A stretch of 64,000 bases of DNA from Mesoplasma photuris ATCC 49581 (lineage in GTDB: Bacteria > Bacillota_I > Bacilli_A > Mycoplasmatales > Mycoplasmataceae). A model generated the notes under the pieces. It saw only the letters and a program-made list of their open reading frames with translations. It was not told where the DNA came from and searched no databases. The position numbers were made by a program, and so were the translations under genes. Positions 37,581-48,492 of the stretch are shown in pieces (the first letter of the stretch is position 1; each line of letters starts with the position of its first letter). The stretch is taken from the NCBI RefSeq assembly GCF_000702725.1, contig NZ_JNJI01000002.1, positions 186,001 to 250,000 of the forward strand, given 5' to 3'.

Positions 37581-38708
37581 CTAATTACCTAAGAAAGTAG
37601 GTAATATAACCTGTTTTAAAGTTTCATCATTAGCTCTTTGAACAACTAATGGTTTGATTGAATCATTAAATTTAAGTTCGATTTGTTCTGAATCAAAAGT
37701 TTTGATTGCATCAGTTAAGAATTTGGCATTAAAGCTTATTTGTAAATCTAAATCATCTGTTGTTTTGAAATTTTCAAATTCTTCTTCGTAATTACCAATT
37801 TCTGAAATCGTAGATTTAATAAAAATCTTGCCATTTTCAATTCTTAAGTTAATAATTGGTGGTAATCCATCATCATTCGGTAAATCAGCTCTGTTTAAGG
37901 CTTTTAAGAAGCTTTTTGAATCAACTATTAAAGTTTGTGCGAATTCCTTAGGAAATGCCTGTGAAACGTTTGGAAATTGACCATCAATTAAATTTGATTG
38001 GAATAAAACTGAATCGATTGAAAAAGTAACATAACCATCACTTAAGATAATTTTTAATTTTCGAGCATTATCTAATAATTTAGGTAACTCAACGATTGTT
38101 TTAAAAGGAATAGTAATATTTACTAATTCATCAAAACTCTCTTCTAATTTAATTATTCTTTGACTGATTCTAAATGTATCTGTTCCTGAAATAATTACTT
38201 CATTATTTTGCACTTTTAAGTTTAAACCAGTTAAAGATAATTTTTTATTATATTCATCAACTGTAACAATAGTTTGATTGATTGTTTTTTTGAATTCTCT
38301 AGGATCGATTTCAAGCACAATTCCTTTTTCTCTAAAACCAAGCATTGGGTAATCATCTGCATCTAAAATATTGATATTAAATTCTGCATGATCAGTTGTG
38401 ATTTTTAATTCTGAATCTTCAATAACTGAAAAATTTACAAATTCTTCTTCTGATCTTCTTAATGTTTCTAATACATACTTAGGTTTAATTAAAACTTTAC
38501 CAGGAATATTGATATCCAAATCTGAATTAACATTATTTAAAATTGATTTAAAAGCTAAAGTTCCATTTGTAGAAATAACTACCATTCTATCAACTGATGC
38601 TTCTAAAAAGATTCCAGAAAATGCTGGATTAATATTTCTAGTATCAATTATTTTGTTTGCTTTATTTAATTCTTCTAAGAGTTTTATTCTGTTAATTGAA
38701 AATTTCAT
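37581..38708 (-). CDS. dnaN: DNA polymerase III beta subunit (sliding clamp)
   Basis: A 375-residue clamp that encircles DNA and tethers the polymerase. It has three similar domains as expected; it begins MKFSINRIKLLEELNKANKI and contains GIFLEASVDRMVVISTNGTL and SGTDTFRISQRII. The C-terminus ends KQVILPTFLGN, close to the family end with peptide-binding pocket residues. The gene follows dnaA in the conserved dnaA-dnaN order, but a 218-bp gap with a terminator and DnaA-box-like sites separates them. Confidence 0.95.
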   Translation of the reverse strand: MKFSINRIKLLEELNKANKIIDTRNINPAFSGIFLEASVDRMVVISTNGTLAFKSILNNVNSDLDINIPGKVLIKPKYVLETLRRSEEEFVNFSVIEDSELKITTDHAEFNINILDADDYPMLGFREKGIVLEIDPREFKKTINQTIVTVDEYNKKLSLTGLNLKVQNNEVIISGTDTFRISQRIIKLEESFDELVNITIPFKTIVELPKLLDNARKLKIILSDGYVTFSIDSVLFQSNLIDGQFPNVSQAFPKEFAQTLIVDSKSFLKALNRADLPNDDGLPPIINLRIENGKIFIKSTISEIGNYEEEFENFKTTDDLDLQISFNAKFLTDAIKTFDSEQIELKFNDSIKPLVVQRANDETLKQVILPTFLGN

Positions 38709-38926
38709 TTTAACACCTCACTATGTTTTTATTATCTCATATCTGAACGTAAAACAAATATTGAAAAAAGTTTTTTGTTTATTTATATTCCTATTACTTA
38801 TTTATCTAAATATTATTATGCTGTTGATATGTTGATAACTCTAAAAATCCCTTTATTTATCGGCTTGATAAATAAAGTTACTAACATGAATTAAAAGTTA
38901 TTAACATTAAAAAAACAAGACACTAA
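38709..38926. promoter_or_regulatory. dnaA-dnaN spacer with DnaA-box-like sites and an 11-bp hairpin
   Basis: The AT-rich gap holds TGTTGATAT (38822-38830) and TGTTGATAA (38830-38838), the second being the complement of TTATCAACA, one base from the DnaA box TTATCCACA. A perfect 11-bp inverted repeat CTTTATTTATC / GATAAATAAAG with a 5-nt loop lies at 38851-38877; no T tract follows on the minus strand, so it is probably not a terminator. The spacer may be a second origin element or carry the dnaN promoter (inference). Confidence 0.55.
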
Positions 38927-38950
38927 CTATTTAGTTAGAATCTTGTTTTT
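38911..38950 (-). terminator. Intrinsic terminator of dnaA
   Basis: Outer stem AAAAACAAGA / TCTTGTTTTT and inner stem CTAACTA / TAGTTAG; the dnaA stop lies inside. Confidence 0.75.
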
Positions 38951-40249
38951 CAATACTTCAATTGTGTTTGAGAATTCGTTATCTGAAGCAATTAATTTTG
39001 TAATTTTATCAACTGCATTTATAACAGTTGTATGATCTTTACCACCAAACTCTGTTCCAATTTGGTTTAAACTATGTCCTAGGATGTCTTTTGTTAAATA
39101 CATTGCAACATGTCGTGCATTTACAATGTTACCAGTTCTGGCTTTTCCATTTATAGAAGTAATTGTCACACCATATTTTTCAGAAACTACTTCTTTGATT
39201 TTTTTGATGTTTAAAACCCCTAAGTTTGAAGTAGGTACATCTTTAAATAATTGAGATATTAAGTCTAAAGTAATTAATTTTACAGTAGAATTTTGTAATC
39301 ATCAGAAATTTATTTTAGCAATTGATCCTTTGATTTTACGAACATCATCAGCGTAATAACTTGCTAAGAATTTGATTGCTTCATCATCAACCTTAACTTT
39401 AATACCTTGAATTTTAATCTCGTTTTCTATAATCGCAATCGCAGTATCGATATCTAATATATTAATTGAAGTTGTTAGTCCTAAATTAAATCTTGTTATG
39501 ATTCTATTATCAAAACCATTTAATGCATCAGGTGATTTATCTGATGAAAAAACTAATTGCTTATCGTTTTCAATAAAACTGTTAAATATAGTAAAGAAAA
39601 TCTCATTAGTTTTTTCTTTTTTAGCTAAAAACTGAACATCATCAATAATTAACATATCATTTTCAAGAATAGACTCTTTAAAAGCCTCAATTTCTTTATG
39701 ACCTTGATGGATTATATCTTGAACTTGTTTAATGAACATTTCACTTGATAAATAAACAACTTTCAACTTATTTTCACTATCAATTTTTGATTTAATAGCT
39801 TTTAATAAATGTGTTTTACCAAGTCCTGAATCACCATATATAAATAAAGGGTTAAAACTGCTTTGACCAGGGTTTTTAGATACCATTTCTGCTGCGAAAA
39901 ACGCTTGACTATTACTTTCGCCAACCACGAAATTGCTAAAAGTAAATTTATCATTAACTGGTTTATTTTTCTGATCGTTATTTTTCTGTGTTTTATTAAA
40001 AGTATCTCTTGTTTGTAAAGATAAAATTACACTTTTTCCAAGAGTTGATTTAAGTTCTTCAGATATTAATGGAAGAATTGCTTCAACCATGCTTAATCCG
40101 AATTTAGAAGAAACGATTAATAAATATTCATTATTTTCGTTTTCAAAAAGCTTTGAAGGAGCAAGATAGTCATTATAAATGGCTTGGTCTACTAAAGGAT
40201 TATTTGCTAAATTATCTTTAATTTTTAACCATAATTCTGTTTTTTCCAT
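38927..40249 (-). CDS. dnaA: Chromosomal replication initiator protein DnaA
   Basis: A 440-residue AAA+ protein that opens the origin. Domain I is at the N-terminus ([17 protein letters not shown]), a short linker follows, then domain III with Walker [16 protein letters not shown], Walker [18 protein letters not shown], and domain IV with the DNA-binding signature [12 protein letters not shown]. The start at 40249 is chosen because AAGGAG lies 7 nt upstream; an earlier in-frame ATG at 40273 overlaps this ribosome site. It faces rpmH across the origin region. TGA codes for Trp in FWWLQN. Confidence 0.97.
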
Positions 40250-40573
40250 CTTTTGATCTCCTTGACTTTTCAATTATAAAATATATGTAAAAAGATATGT
40301 GTAAAAATGTTAATAATATTTTTTTATTAAATTTTTTAGACCAAAAAATATCGCTATTTTCCATATTTTTTCAAAGTAAAATTGTGTTTTCCACATTTCC
40401 ACATTATCTATGTTGTATTGTGGAAAACTTTGTTGATAAAAACACTAATCTACAATAAAAAAATAGCAACTATCTTTTTTCTTATAAATATAACCATAAA
40501 TAGTGGAAATATATGACTTGTTAATATATAATCACATTTGAAATTGTCTAAAAAAAGGAGGATTGAATATATT
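40250..40573. other. Replication origin (oriC) region with DnaA-box cluster
   Basis: The gene-free gap between dnaA and rpmH contains TTTTCCACA (40387-40395), ATTTCCACA (40395-40403), TGTGGAAAA (40419-40427), TGTTGATAA (40431-40439) and TGTGTAAAA (40298-40306), all close to the DnaA box TTATCCACA. Very AT-rich stretches at about 40305-40370 and 40440-40500 could unwind. Gene order dnaA-dnaN on one side and rpmH-rnpA-yidC on the other is the classic origin setting, and gene strand bias switches here. The dnaA and rpmH promoters must also lie here, with TATAAT at 40527-40532 for rpmH. Confidence 0.85.
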
Positions 40574-40708
40574 ATGAAAAGAACTTGACAACCATCAAAA
40601 ATTAAAACTGCTCGTACTCATGGTTTTAGAGCTAGAATGTCTACTAAAAACGGAAGAAGAGTTATTAAAGCTCGTAGAGCTAAAGGTAGAGCTAAATTAT
40701 CAGCTTAA
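40574..40708 (+). CDS. rpmH: 50S ribosomal protein L34
   Basis: A 44-residue ribosomal protein, full length and strongly basic. It begins [18 protein letters not shown] and contains [19 protein letters not shown], the standard L34 sequence. The Trp at codon 5 is TGA, good evidence for genetic code 4. AAAGGAGG lies upstream of the ATG. It is first in the rpmH-rnpA-yidC operon next to oriC. Confidence 0.98.
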
Positions 40709-40726
40709 TTCTTAGTGATTTAACTA

Positions 40727-41056
40727 ATGAAAAATAAAAGAATTATTAAAGATAATTTTAAATTTCAAAGTATAATTTCGAAGCAAAAAGTTTTAAAAAA
40801 CCCAAGTTTCATAATTTATTTTGAAAAGTCTGAAATTGGCTTTCTTCAATATGGAATATCTGTTGGTAAAAAACTAGGTAATGCTGTATTTAGAAATAAA
40901 ATTAAAAGACAGGTAAGAATGATGATGAATGAAGTCATCAAAACTGAAGGCGATAAAAGCTATAAAATAATCGTTATGGCTAGAAAAGCAATGACAAACA
41001 AGGATTTTGAAACTAATCAAAATGCTCTTAAAAATGTAGTTTCTAACTTAAAATAA
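40727..41056 (+). CDS. rnpA: Ribonuclease P protein component
   Basis: A 109-residue basic protein that helps the RNase P RNA remove 5' leaders from tRNAs. It has YGISVGKKLGNAVFRNKIKR, containing the RNxxKR signature of the RNA-binding helix. It starts 18 nt after rpmH in the usual order. No RNA component gene (rnpB) is visible in this window. Confidence 0.95.
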   Translation: MKNKRIIKDNFKFQSIISKQKVLKNPSFIIYFEKSEIGFLQYGISVGKKLGNAVFRNKIKRQVRMMMNEVIKTEGDKSYKIIVMARKAMTNKDFETNQNALKNVVSNLK

Positions 41057-41075
41057 AAAGAAAGGAGAATCTCCA

Positions 41076-42263
41076 ATGTACAAATCAGGTAATAGTGTAA
41101 TGAGTTACTTAAACCCAGATAAAAGTATTTCTAATCCAAGAAATGCAAAAAAAATATTTAAACAGATTTGAAAATGAACGAAAATTTTGATGTTTTTATT
41201 CATTATCATTTCAATGTTATGAGGTTGTGTGCAAATGTATCAAAGTGATTACATGGTTAACCAAGTAATTGATGCAACAGGTAATAAAGTTTATTCACCA
41301 GGGGTTTCTTTCGAAATTGTAATTAAATCTCTTGGTGATGTCGGTGAGAAGAACCACATGATCACATCTGAAAATGGAATTTTCTCAGAATATGCATATT
41401 TCTCAATTACTAATTGAGGAGAAGCTTGAACTAAAACTTCATCACCATTCTATGGATTCTTCGTATATCCGATGGCATTTGTCCTATCTGGATTTATTAA
41501 ACTTTTCTCAGGTACTTTAAACCCTGAATTAACAACACATGCTCAATACATTTACGGAATTGCAACATTCTTTGGAATATTCTTCACCGTTATAATAGTT
41601 AGAACAATAACCTTAGGATTCAGCTGGAAGTCTCAGAAAAATCAATCTAAAATGCAGCAGATGCAGTTGAAACAATCTGATATTCAAGCTAAATATAAAG
41701 ATAAAAAAGATCCTGCTTCAAAACAAAAACAACAGCAAGAAATAATGGCACTACATAAGAAAGAGGGAATTTCCCCTATGTCTTCATTTGCGGGTTCATT
41801 CGCGTCAATGCCATTCCTGTTCGCGATTTATTCAGTTATTAGATCAACAAGTGCTTTAAAAATTGCCAGCGTTGGAGAAATCTCATTAATTGAACAACCT
41901 TGACAACAAATTACATCTGGTAATTATGTATACTTAGCTTTATTAGCTGCGTATTTACCATTACAAATCTTGTCAATGTTATTGCCAACAATATTACAAT
42001 ATATTAAACAAAAATCAGTTACTTTAACTGAAGCTCAAAGAAAAGCGCGTAAAAAACAATTGATTATGCAATTAGTAATGATGGTAGTATTTATCTTCGT
42101 TGTTACAACCGTTGCTTCTGGGGTATGTATTTACTGAATTGTTTCATCAACATACCAAATTTGTCAAACACTTGGTTTCCACTTCTACAACCAAAAACAC
42201 ATTAAAACTGGTAACAGAGAACGTGAACGTAGATTACGTCAACAAGAAAAATTTATTAGATAA
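41076..42263 (+). CDS. yidC: Membrane protein insertase YidC/SpoIIIJ
   Basis: A 395-residue Oxa1-family insertase that places membrane proteins with or after Sec. The N-terminal hydrophobic segment ends MLWGC, a lipobox-like site, so the mature protein may be a lipoprotein as in Gram-positive SpoIIIJ. Later helices include GIATFFGIFFTVIIVRTITLG and FAGSFASMPFLFAIYSVIRS; a charged loop MQQMQLKQSDIQAKYKDKKD fits the cytoplasmic hairpin of YidC. The basic C-terminal tail (RERERRLRQQEK) may bind ribosomes. AAAGGAG precedes the ATG. Confidence 0.93.
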
Positions 42264-42266
42264 TGG

Positions 42267-42290
42267 AAATAGCACTTTGCTATTTTTTTT
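42267..42290 (+). terminator. Intrinsic terminator of yidC
   Basis: Stem AAATAGC / GCTATTT with a 5-nt loop followed by eight T. Confidence 0.8.
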
Positions 42291-42321
42291 ATTCATTTAA
42301 AATAAAAGAAAGAGGTATTAT

Positions 42322-43119
42322 ATGGGAAAATGATTTATTACAGATTTTGATGGAACTTTAAAAAATGATCGCAATGACATTAGTAAAATTGATTCACGAG
42401 ATTTAAACTTTATCAAAGAATTAAAAAAGAATGGTCATAAAATAGTGCTTGCAACTGGTAGACCATATGTAAGAATTGCTGCTTTTGCAAAAGAAAAATA
42501 TGATTTAGAATTTGATTATTACATTACAAATGCAGGTGGTTTGGTTGTTGATAAAAATGGAAATACTATTTTTAAAAATCCTTTGCTAAAAGATGAACAA
42601 GATATGATTATGAATTACTTGGAATCAATCAGAAATAAAATAACAACAATACTTTATGCCACAGAAAACGAAGAAAATGTTTTATATCATGATGCATGAA
42701 CAGAAAAAATGAAAGATTTTATTTTGATGGAACCAATCAACGAACCAATCAATTATGTTTCAAATAAAGAATTGCTTTGTTATAAATTATCTTGCTCAAG
42801 TGATACTAAAGATGAAATTATAAATTTCTTAAAAGAAAATAATTTAAATATGAATATCACATATAACATAGTTGAAAATGAATCTTTTATGGAAATTCAC
42901 CACAATAACGTTAATAAAGGATCTGCAATTAGAGGATTACAAAGTAAATTGTCTATTTCTGATAGTGATATTTATGTTGCGGGTGATGACTATAATGATA
43001 TATCTATGTTTGAAGAATTTTATGAAAATTCATATATTACAGAACAAGAATATAATGAAAAAATTAGACCAAAAGCTAAATATTTAATTCAACAAATATT
43101 TGAAATAGAGGTTAAGTAA
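42322..43119 (+). CDS. HAD-superfamily Cof-like sugar/nucleotide phosphatase, copy 1
   Basis: A 265-residue phosphatase of the Cof (IIB) type. Motif I is ITDFDGTLKND, motif II LATGRPYVRI, motif III the Lys in NKGSAIRGL, and motif IV VAGDDYNDISMF. A cap domain lies between motifs II and III. Such enzymes dephosphorylate sugar phosphates or flavin/pyridoxal phosphate; the substrate is unknown. Its stop codon overlaps the start of a paralogue (TAATG), so the two are made together. AGAGG lies before the ATG. Confidence 0.9.
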
Positions 43120-43907
43120 TGAAGTGATTTATTACAGATTTTGATGGTACGCTGCGAAACTCTAGAAACAATGATTTAAAATTAAATCCACACGATGAAG
43201 TTTTTATTAAAAAAATTGTTAAAAGTGATAATAAATTGGTTATTGCTACAGCAAGACCACACATGCAAATAAAGGCATTTTTAAAGAAAAACTACAATAT
43301 CGAACCTGATTATTTAATTTGTAACAATGGAACTATAATTGTAAATAAAAAAGGTGATCTTCTTCATAAAAATTCAGTATCAAAAGAAGGTATTGTAGAG
43401 ATGTGTCAAAAATTAAAAGAAACAGACGGCATTCATGGAATTGTTTATAATACCCCAGATAAAGAAGGTGTGCTATTTCATACTAATTGAACAACCGATT
43501 TAACGAATGCCTTTTTTGGTATGACCCCAGATAACGGAAAGATTGAAGACATTATTGATTTAGAAATTTTATCAATAAGAATAATGTCAGATATTAGTAA
43601 TAAGTATATTTTTGAAGAGTTTAATGAAGCTGATAATGATTTGAATTTTATTTTTTCAACATCAGACAATTTTTTAAATGCAGATCTAACTAGCAAAGAC
43701 GCTCATAAAGGATCTGCAATTAGAGTATTACAACAAATTGCAAAATTTGATGATCAAGATGTTCTAGTTGCTGGAGATGATTATAATGATTTAACTATGT
43801 TTGCTGAATTTTATGAAAATTCATATATCGTAAAACAAGAACACAACAAAAATATCAGAGATAAAGCAAATAATGTGATTACTCAAATTCATGAAATAGT
43901 GATATAA
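43119..43907 (+). CDS. HAD-superfamily Cof-like phosphatase, copy 2
   Basis: A 262-residue tandem paralogue of copy 1. Motif I ITDFDGTLRNS, motif II IATARPHMQI (Gly replaced by Ala relative to copy 1), motif III HKGSAIRVL, motif IV VAGDDYNDLTMF, all intact. The cap domain is more divergent than the core, which suggests that substrate choice has changed since duplication. The SRP RNA promoter lies within its last codons. Confidence 0.9.
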
Positions 43908-43908
43908 T
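43903..43908 (+). promoter_or_regulatory. -10 box for the SRP RNA, inside the end of HAD copy 2
   Basis: TATAAT lies 7 nt before the predicted RNA 5' end and overlaps the stop codon of the preceding gene. The -35 region is not clear. Confidence 0.55.
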
Positions 43909-43914
43909 AAATTT

Positions 43915-43995
43915 GCCGTGATAAAGATAACGTCTGAATTGGTCAGGACCGGAAGGTAGCAGCTATAAGGATCTGTGTTTTGTATCGCGGTTTTT
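43915..43995 (+). ncRNA. ffs: Signal recognition particle RNA (4.5S type)
   Basis: The stretch has the universal SRP tetraloop domain GGTCAGGACCGGAAGGTAGC, with the GGAA loop flanked by the asymmetric AGCA. The ends GCCGTGATA and TATCGCGGT pair to close a rod of about 77 nt, the short bacterial form without an Alu domain. A run of seven T acts as terminator. It guides Ffh and ribosomes to the membrane; yidC lies 1.6 kb upstream. Confidence 0.95.
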
Positions 43996-44008
43996 TTGTG
44001 GAGATTTT

Positions 44009-44449
44009 ATGGAAAATATTTTGATTAAATTAATTAAAGAATCTGAAGAAGCATTATCACATGGTGATATACCTGTTTCGGCTGCTTTATTGGATGAAAA
44101 TGATAATATAATTTCAATTTCTCACAACACAAAATTTAAAAATAGCGATCTTTCTCAACATGCAGAAATAAATGTTATGAATACTATTTTTAAAGATAAT
44201 AACGACAACCTTTCTGATTACAAAATAATAACAACACTTGAACCATGTGGAATGTGTTATTGAGCAATAAAACACGCAAAGATTAATAAAATATATTATT
44301 TATTAGATAATGAAAAATTTGGTTTTAAAAATCACTTAAGCGTAAATGATGTAAGTGTTGATTGTGTAAAAATATCAAATGAAAAATTAGAAAAAAAATA
44401 TAAAAAAATTTTAGAAAACACATTTAAAGAATTAAGAAACACAAATTAA
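44009..44449 (+). CDS. tadA: tRNA-specific adenosine deaminase
   Basis: A 146-residue zinc enzyme that converts A34 to inosine in tRNA-Arg(ACG). The zinc site is complete: SQHAEINVM and LEPCGMCYW. It resembles TadA rather than cytidine deaminase by HAE plus PCxxC spacing and length. The ATG follows GGAG. It starts 14 nt after the SRP RNA. The order ffs-tadA-dnaX-recR resembles that of Bacillus, supporting the assignment. Confidence 0.92.
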
Positions 44450-44463
44450 ATGTGTTTCTTTTT
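44434..44463 (+). terminator. Intrinsic terminator of tadA
   Basis: Stem AAGAAACACA / TGTGTTTCTT with a 7-nt loop and T tract, overlapping the stop codon. Confidence 0.75.
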
Positions 44464-44517
44464 AATGATAAATTAAGAGTATTAAAATGTTAAAATTAAA
44501 TAGATAAGAGGTAATTT

Positions 44518-46539
44518 ATGAGCAACAATCAAAAATCTTTATATAGAACTTATAGACCATCAACATTCAATGATGTTGCAGGTCATACGAACGTAGTAGA
44601 AATTCTTAAAAAACAGTTAATGGAAAATAAAATTTCTCATGCTCTTCTTTTTACTGGTCAAAGAGGAACAGGTAAAACATCTATTGCAAGAATTTTTGCA
44701 AAAAGCGTTAATTGTGAAAATCTTTTAGATGGAATCACATGTGAAGAATGTAACAGTTGTATAAATTCTAATTCAAACCAATCACCAGACATCACAGAAA
44801 TTGATGCTGCGTCAAATAATGGTGTTGATGAAATTAGAAATATCAAAAATAATGTATCAACATTACCAATTTTAGGGAAATACAAAATTTATATTATTGA
44901 TGAGGTGCACATGCTTACTAAAGCTGCATTTAATGCCTTATTAAAAACACTTGAAGAGCCTCCCGTTCATGCTCTTTTCATTTTAGCAACTACAGAATAT
45001 TCAAAATTACCAGCAACAATCATTAGTAGATGTCAAACATTTAATTTTAAAAAAATAGATAAAGATTCACTTAAAAAAAGAATTGACTTTATAACACAAA
45101 AAGAAGGTTATTCAATTAATGAACAAGTGCTAAATGAAATATACTTTTTATCTGAAGGATCATTACGTGATGCACTTAATATATTAGAACAATTAATGTT
45201 GGTTTCAGAAAAAGAAATCACAATTGAAGCTTTAAAAAATATTTTTTATATTGCAACTAAAGAAGAAAAAATTCAAGTAATTAAAAACGTTTTAAATGGT
45301 GAATCAGATGAAGTTATTTCATATTTTGAAAAAGCAGATTCTCAAGGAATGGATTTTGATGTATTTTCGTTAAGTTTGATCGAAATAATTAAAGAAATAA
45401 TAGAATTCTCACTTACAAAAAATGGGGAGCATTTAAAAAACATTTCCAAAACTGAAGCAGGCTTATTTGATGGTGTAAAAATTGATGATTTATTCTTATT
45501 AGCTGATAATTTAAGTGAAGCGTATGCAAAAACTAAAGGTACTTCAATAAACTTCAATTATTTATTAATAAATTTATTGAAATCAATTGGAAACTATAAA
45601 TTAGAATTAAAAGATTTTACTTCGATTAAAAATAATGTCGATATCATTGAACCAGTCATAGGATCAGTTTCTGAATCACAAACAATTGTTGAACCAATTG
45701 ATCAAAATGTAATTAATGAAGAACCTATATTATCAGAAGTAATCGAAGAAGAAAACCCCGAAGATATAGAAAATGTTGAAGTTGATCAAACAATAGTTCA
45801 ATTAGAACAAGAAACCATTGAACCAGAAGTTAAATTATTTGAAAAGGAACAAACTTCTGTTTTTGCAATTGATGATTCATTCCAAGTTCCTTTAGATTCA
45901 ATTTCTGAAGAAGAATTTGAAACTGATGAAACGACAATTGAAGAAACAACAGTTGAACCAGAATTTAAAATGACTGAATCAGAATTGATTGAGATTTTAA
46001 CACAAGAAAGTGTTAAAGCTAGAAGTTTAGAATCTTATTCAGTTTCAATCAATGAAATTATGAATGTTCTTGTAGCGCCAGAAAAAACAAAAAGAGAATT
46101 GATAGAAAAAGCTATTAATGATATTTTTAAAACTGATGCTGGTTACTTAATTGATCCTTTGTCAGCAAAAGAAATGTTTCCTTTATTTAATGTAAAAGTT
46201 CCTGCTGTTTCTAAAAACATGATTCTGATAGTTACAAATTCAATTGGATCTGCAAAACTAATTAATAGTAAATTAACATTGAAGGTATTTAAAGAAGAAT
46301 TATTTAAGCAACTTGGTGGAGAATACATAGTTTATGCATTTGATAATAATAAATGGGATGACACTAAAAAAGAATATATGACTTTAAAAGCAAATAATAG
46401 TTTACCAACTCAAATTGTAGTTGATACTCAAAATTATTATAAAAAAGTTTTAGATGCTAAGTTGGTATCATCAGAGAACAGCAAATTTTTAAACAAGGTT
46501 GCTGATATGTTTGACTTTGATATAAATATAGGAGATTAA
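44518..46539 (+). CDS. dnaX: DNA polymerase III gamma/tau subunit
   Basis: A 673-residue clamp-loader ATPase. Walker A FTGQRGTGKTSIA, four zinc cysteines in CENLLDGITCEECNSC, Walker B IYIIDEVHMLT, and SRC box VISRCQTF (written ISRCQTF here) are present. Domain III ends near residue 370, then an acidic linker rich in Glu, Val and Thr, then a C-terminal domain of about 180 residues matching tau. I see no convincing slippery site for a separate gamma form. It begins the dnaX-recR-tmk-holB-trmN6-tilS gene string. Confidence 0.94.
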   Translation: MSNNQKSLYRTYRPSTFNDVAGHTNVVEILKKQLMENKISHALLFTGQRGTGKTSIARIFAKSVNCENLLDGITCEECNSCINSNSNQSPDITEIDAASNNGVDEIRNIKNNVSTLPILGKYKIYIIDEVHMLTKAAFNALLKTLEEPPVHALFILATTEYSKLPATIISRCQTFNFKKIDKDSLKKRIDFITQKEGYSINEQVLNEIYFLSEGSLRDALNILEQLMLVSEKEITIEALKNIFYIATKEEKIQVIKNVLNGESDEVISYFEKADSQGMDFDVFSLSLIEIIKEIIEFSLTKNGEHLKNISKTEAGLFDGVKIDDLFLLADNLSEAYAKTKGTSINFNYLLINLLKSIGNYKLELKDFTSIKNNVDIIEPVIGSVSESQTIVEPIDQNVINEEPILSEVIEEENPEDIENVEVDQTIVQLEQETIEPEVKLFEKEQTSVFAIDDSFQVPLDSISEEEFETDETTIEETTVEPEFKMTESELIEILTQESVKARSLESYSVSINEIMNVLVAPEKTKRELIEKAINDIFKTDAGYLIDPLSAKEMFPLFNVKVPAVSKNMILIVTNSIGSAKLINSKLTLKVFKEELFKQLGGEYIVYAFDNNKWDDTKKEYMTLKANNSLPTQIVVDTQNYYKKVLDAKLVSSENSKFLNKVADMFDFDINIGD

Positions 46540-46540
46540 A

Positions 46541-47748
<1,208 letters not shown>

Positions 47749-47774
<26 letters not shown>

Positions 47775-48492
47775 TTTAATCGATTTATTTGATCAACAAA
47801 AAATGTTCTCAGGAATAATCCTTAATTCTCGTGATCAAAAAGTACTTGAAAATACTGCGTTAGAAATTACACGCAGAATTTTTTGTATAAATAAGTCTGC
47901 TAAAAATGATGATTGTACCAACTGTAGAAGAAATTCTAAAAAAACAATATTAGATATTTTATATATTGGTGATGGAAATTCTGGAATTGATAAAAAAAAC
48001 ATAAACAGTTTAATTGATCAGTTTAGTAATACTGCAATTGAAGAAAATGGTAATAAGATTTATATTTTAGCTAATGCAGAAAATATGAAAGAGTCAGCAG
48101 CTAATGCACTTCTAAAGTTCTTAGAAGAACCACCACATAAAACCTATGCAATTTTATTAACAAACGATAGAAGTGAAATTATGTCAACAATAAAATCAAG
48201 ATGTAAATTATTTTACATCGATGAAGAATTTGAAGAAACTGAAATAAATAAATTAGAAAAAATACTTGCCACAAAAAACGAATATACATATATGCTTGCT
48301 GCAAACATTTTTAAAAAATATGATAGAGCTGAATTTATAGCAATTCTTGAAGAAACTTATAGAAGAACAATTACTAAACAATATCCTAAAATTAGTGAAC
48401 CAACATTGAAATTAATTGAAGAACTTAAATTTTCTAATACAGCCAATCTTTCTATAGATAATTATTTCATTAGAATTTCAGAGGCATTATAA
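47749..48492 (+). CDS. holB: DNA polymerase III delta' subunit
   Basis: A 247-residue clamp-loader subunit without active ATPase. It has the related fold: GIILNSRDQKVLENTAL in place of the P-loop, partial zinc cysteines FCINKSAKNDDCTNC, KIYILANAENMKESAANALL and MSTIKSRCKLF, the SRC box. It overlaps tmk by 26 nt in another frame, so translation is coupled. It completes the clamp-loader set with DnaX; the delta subunit gene is not in this window. Confidence 0.9.

Noticed and set aside
38851-38877. Hairpin in the dnaA-dnaN spacer considered as a terminator
   Set aside because: No T tract follows on the minus strand, and a good terminator for dnaA already lies at 38911-38950. Kept as a possible origin element.
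45045-45070. A-rich run in dnaX that could be a slippery site for a short gamma product
   Set aside because: A -1 shift there meets a stop after a few codons within the ATPase domain, so it would not give a working gamma subunit. Such A runs are common in this AT-rich DNA.
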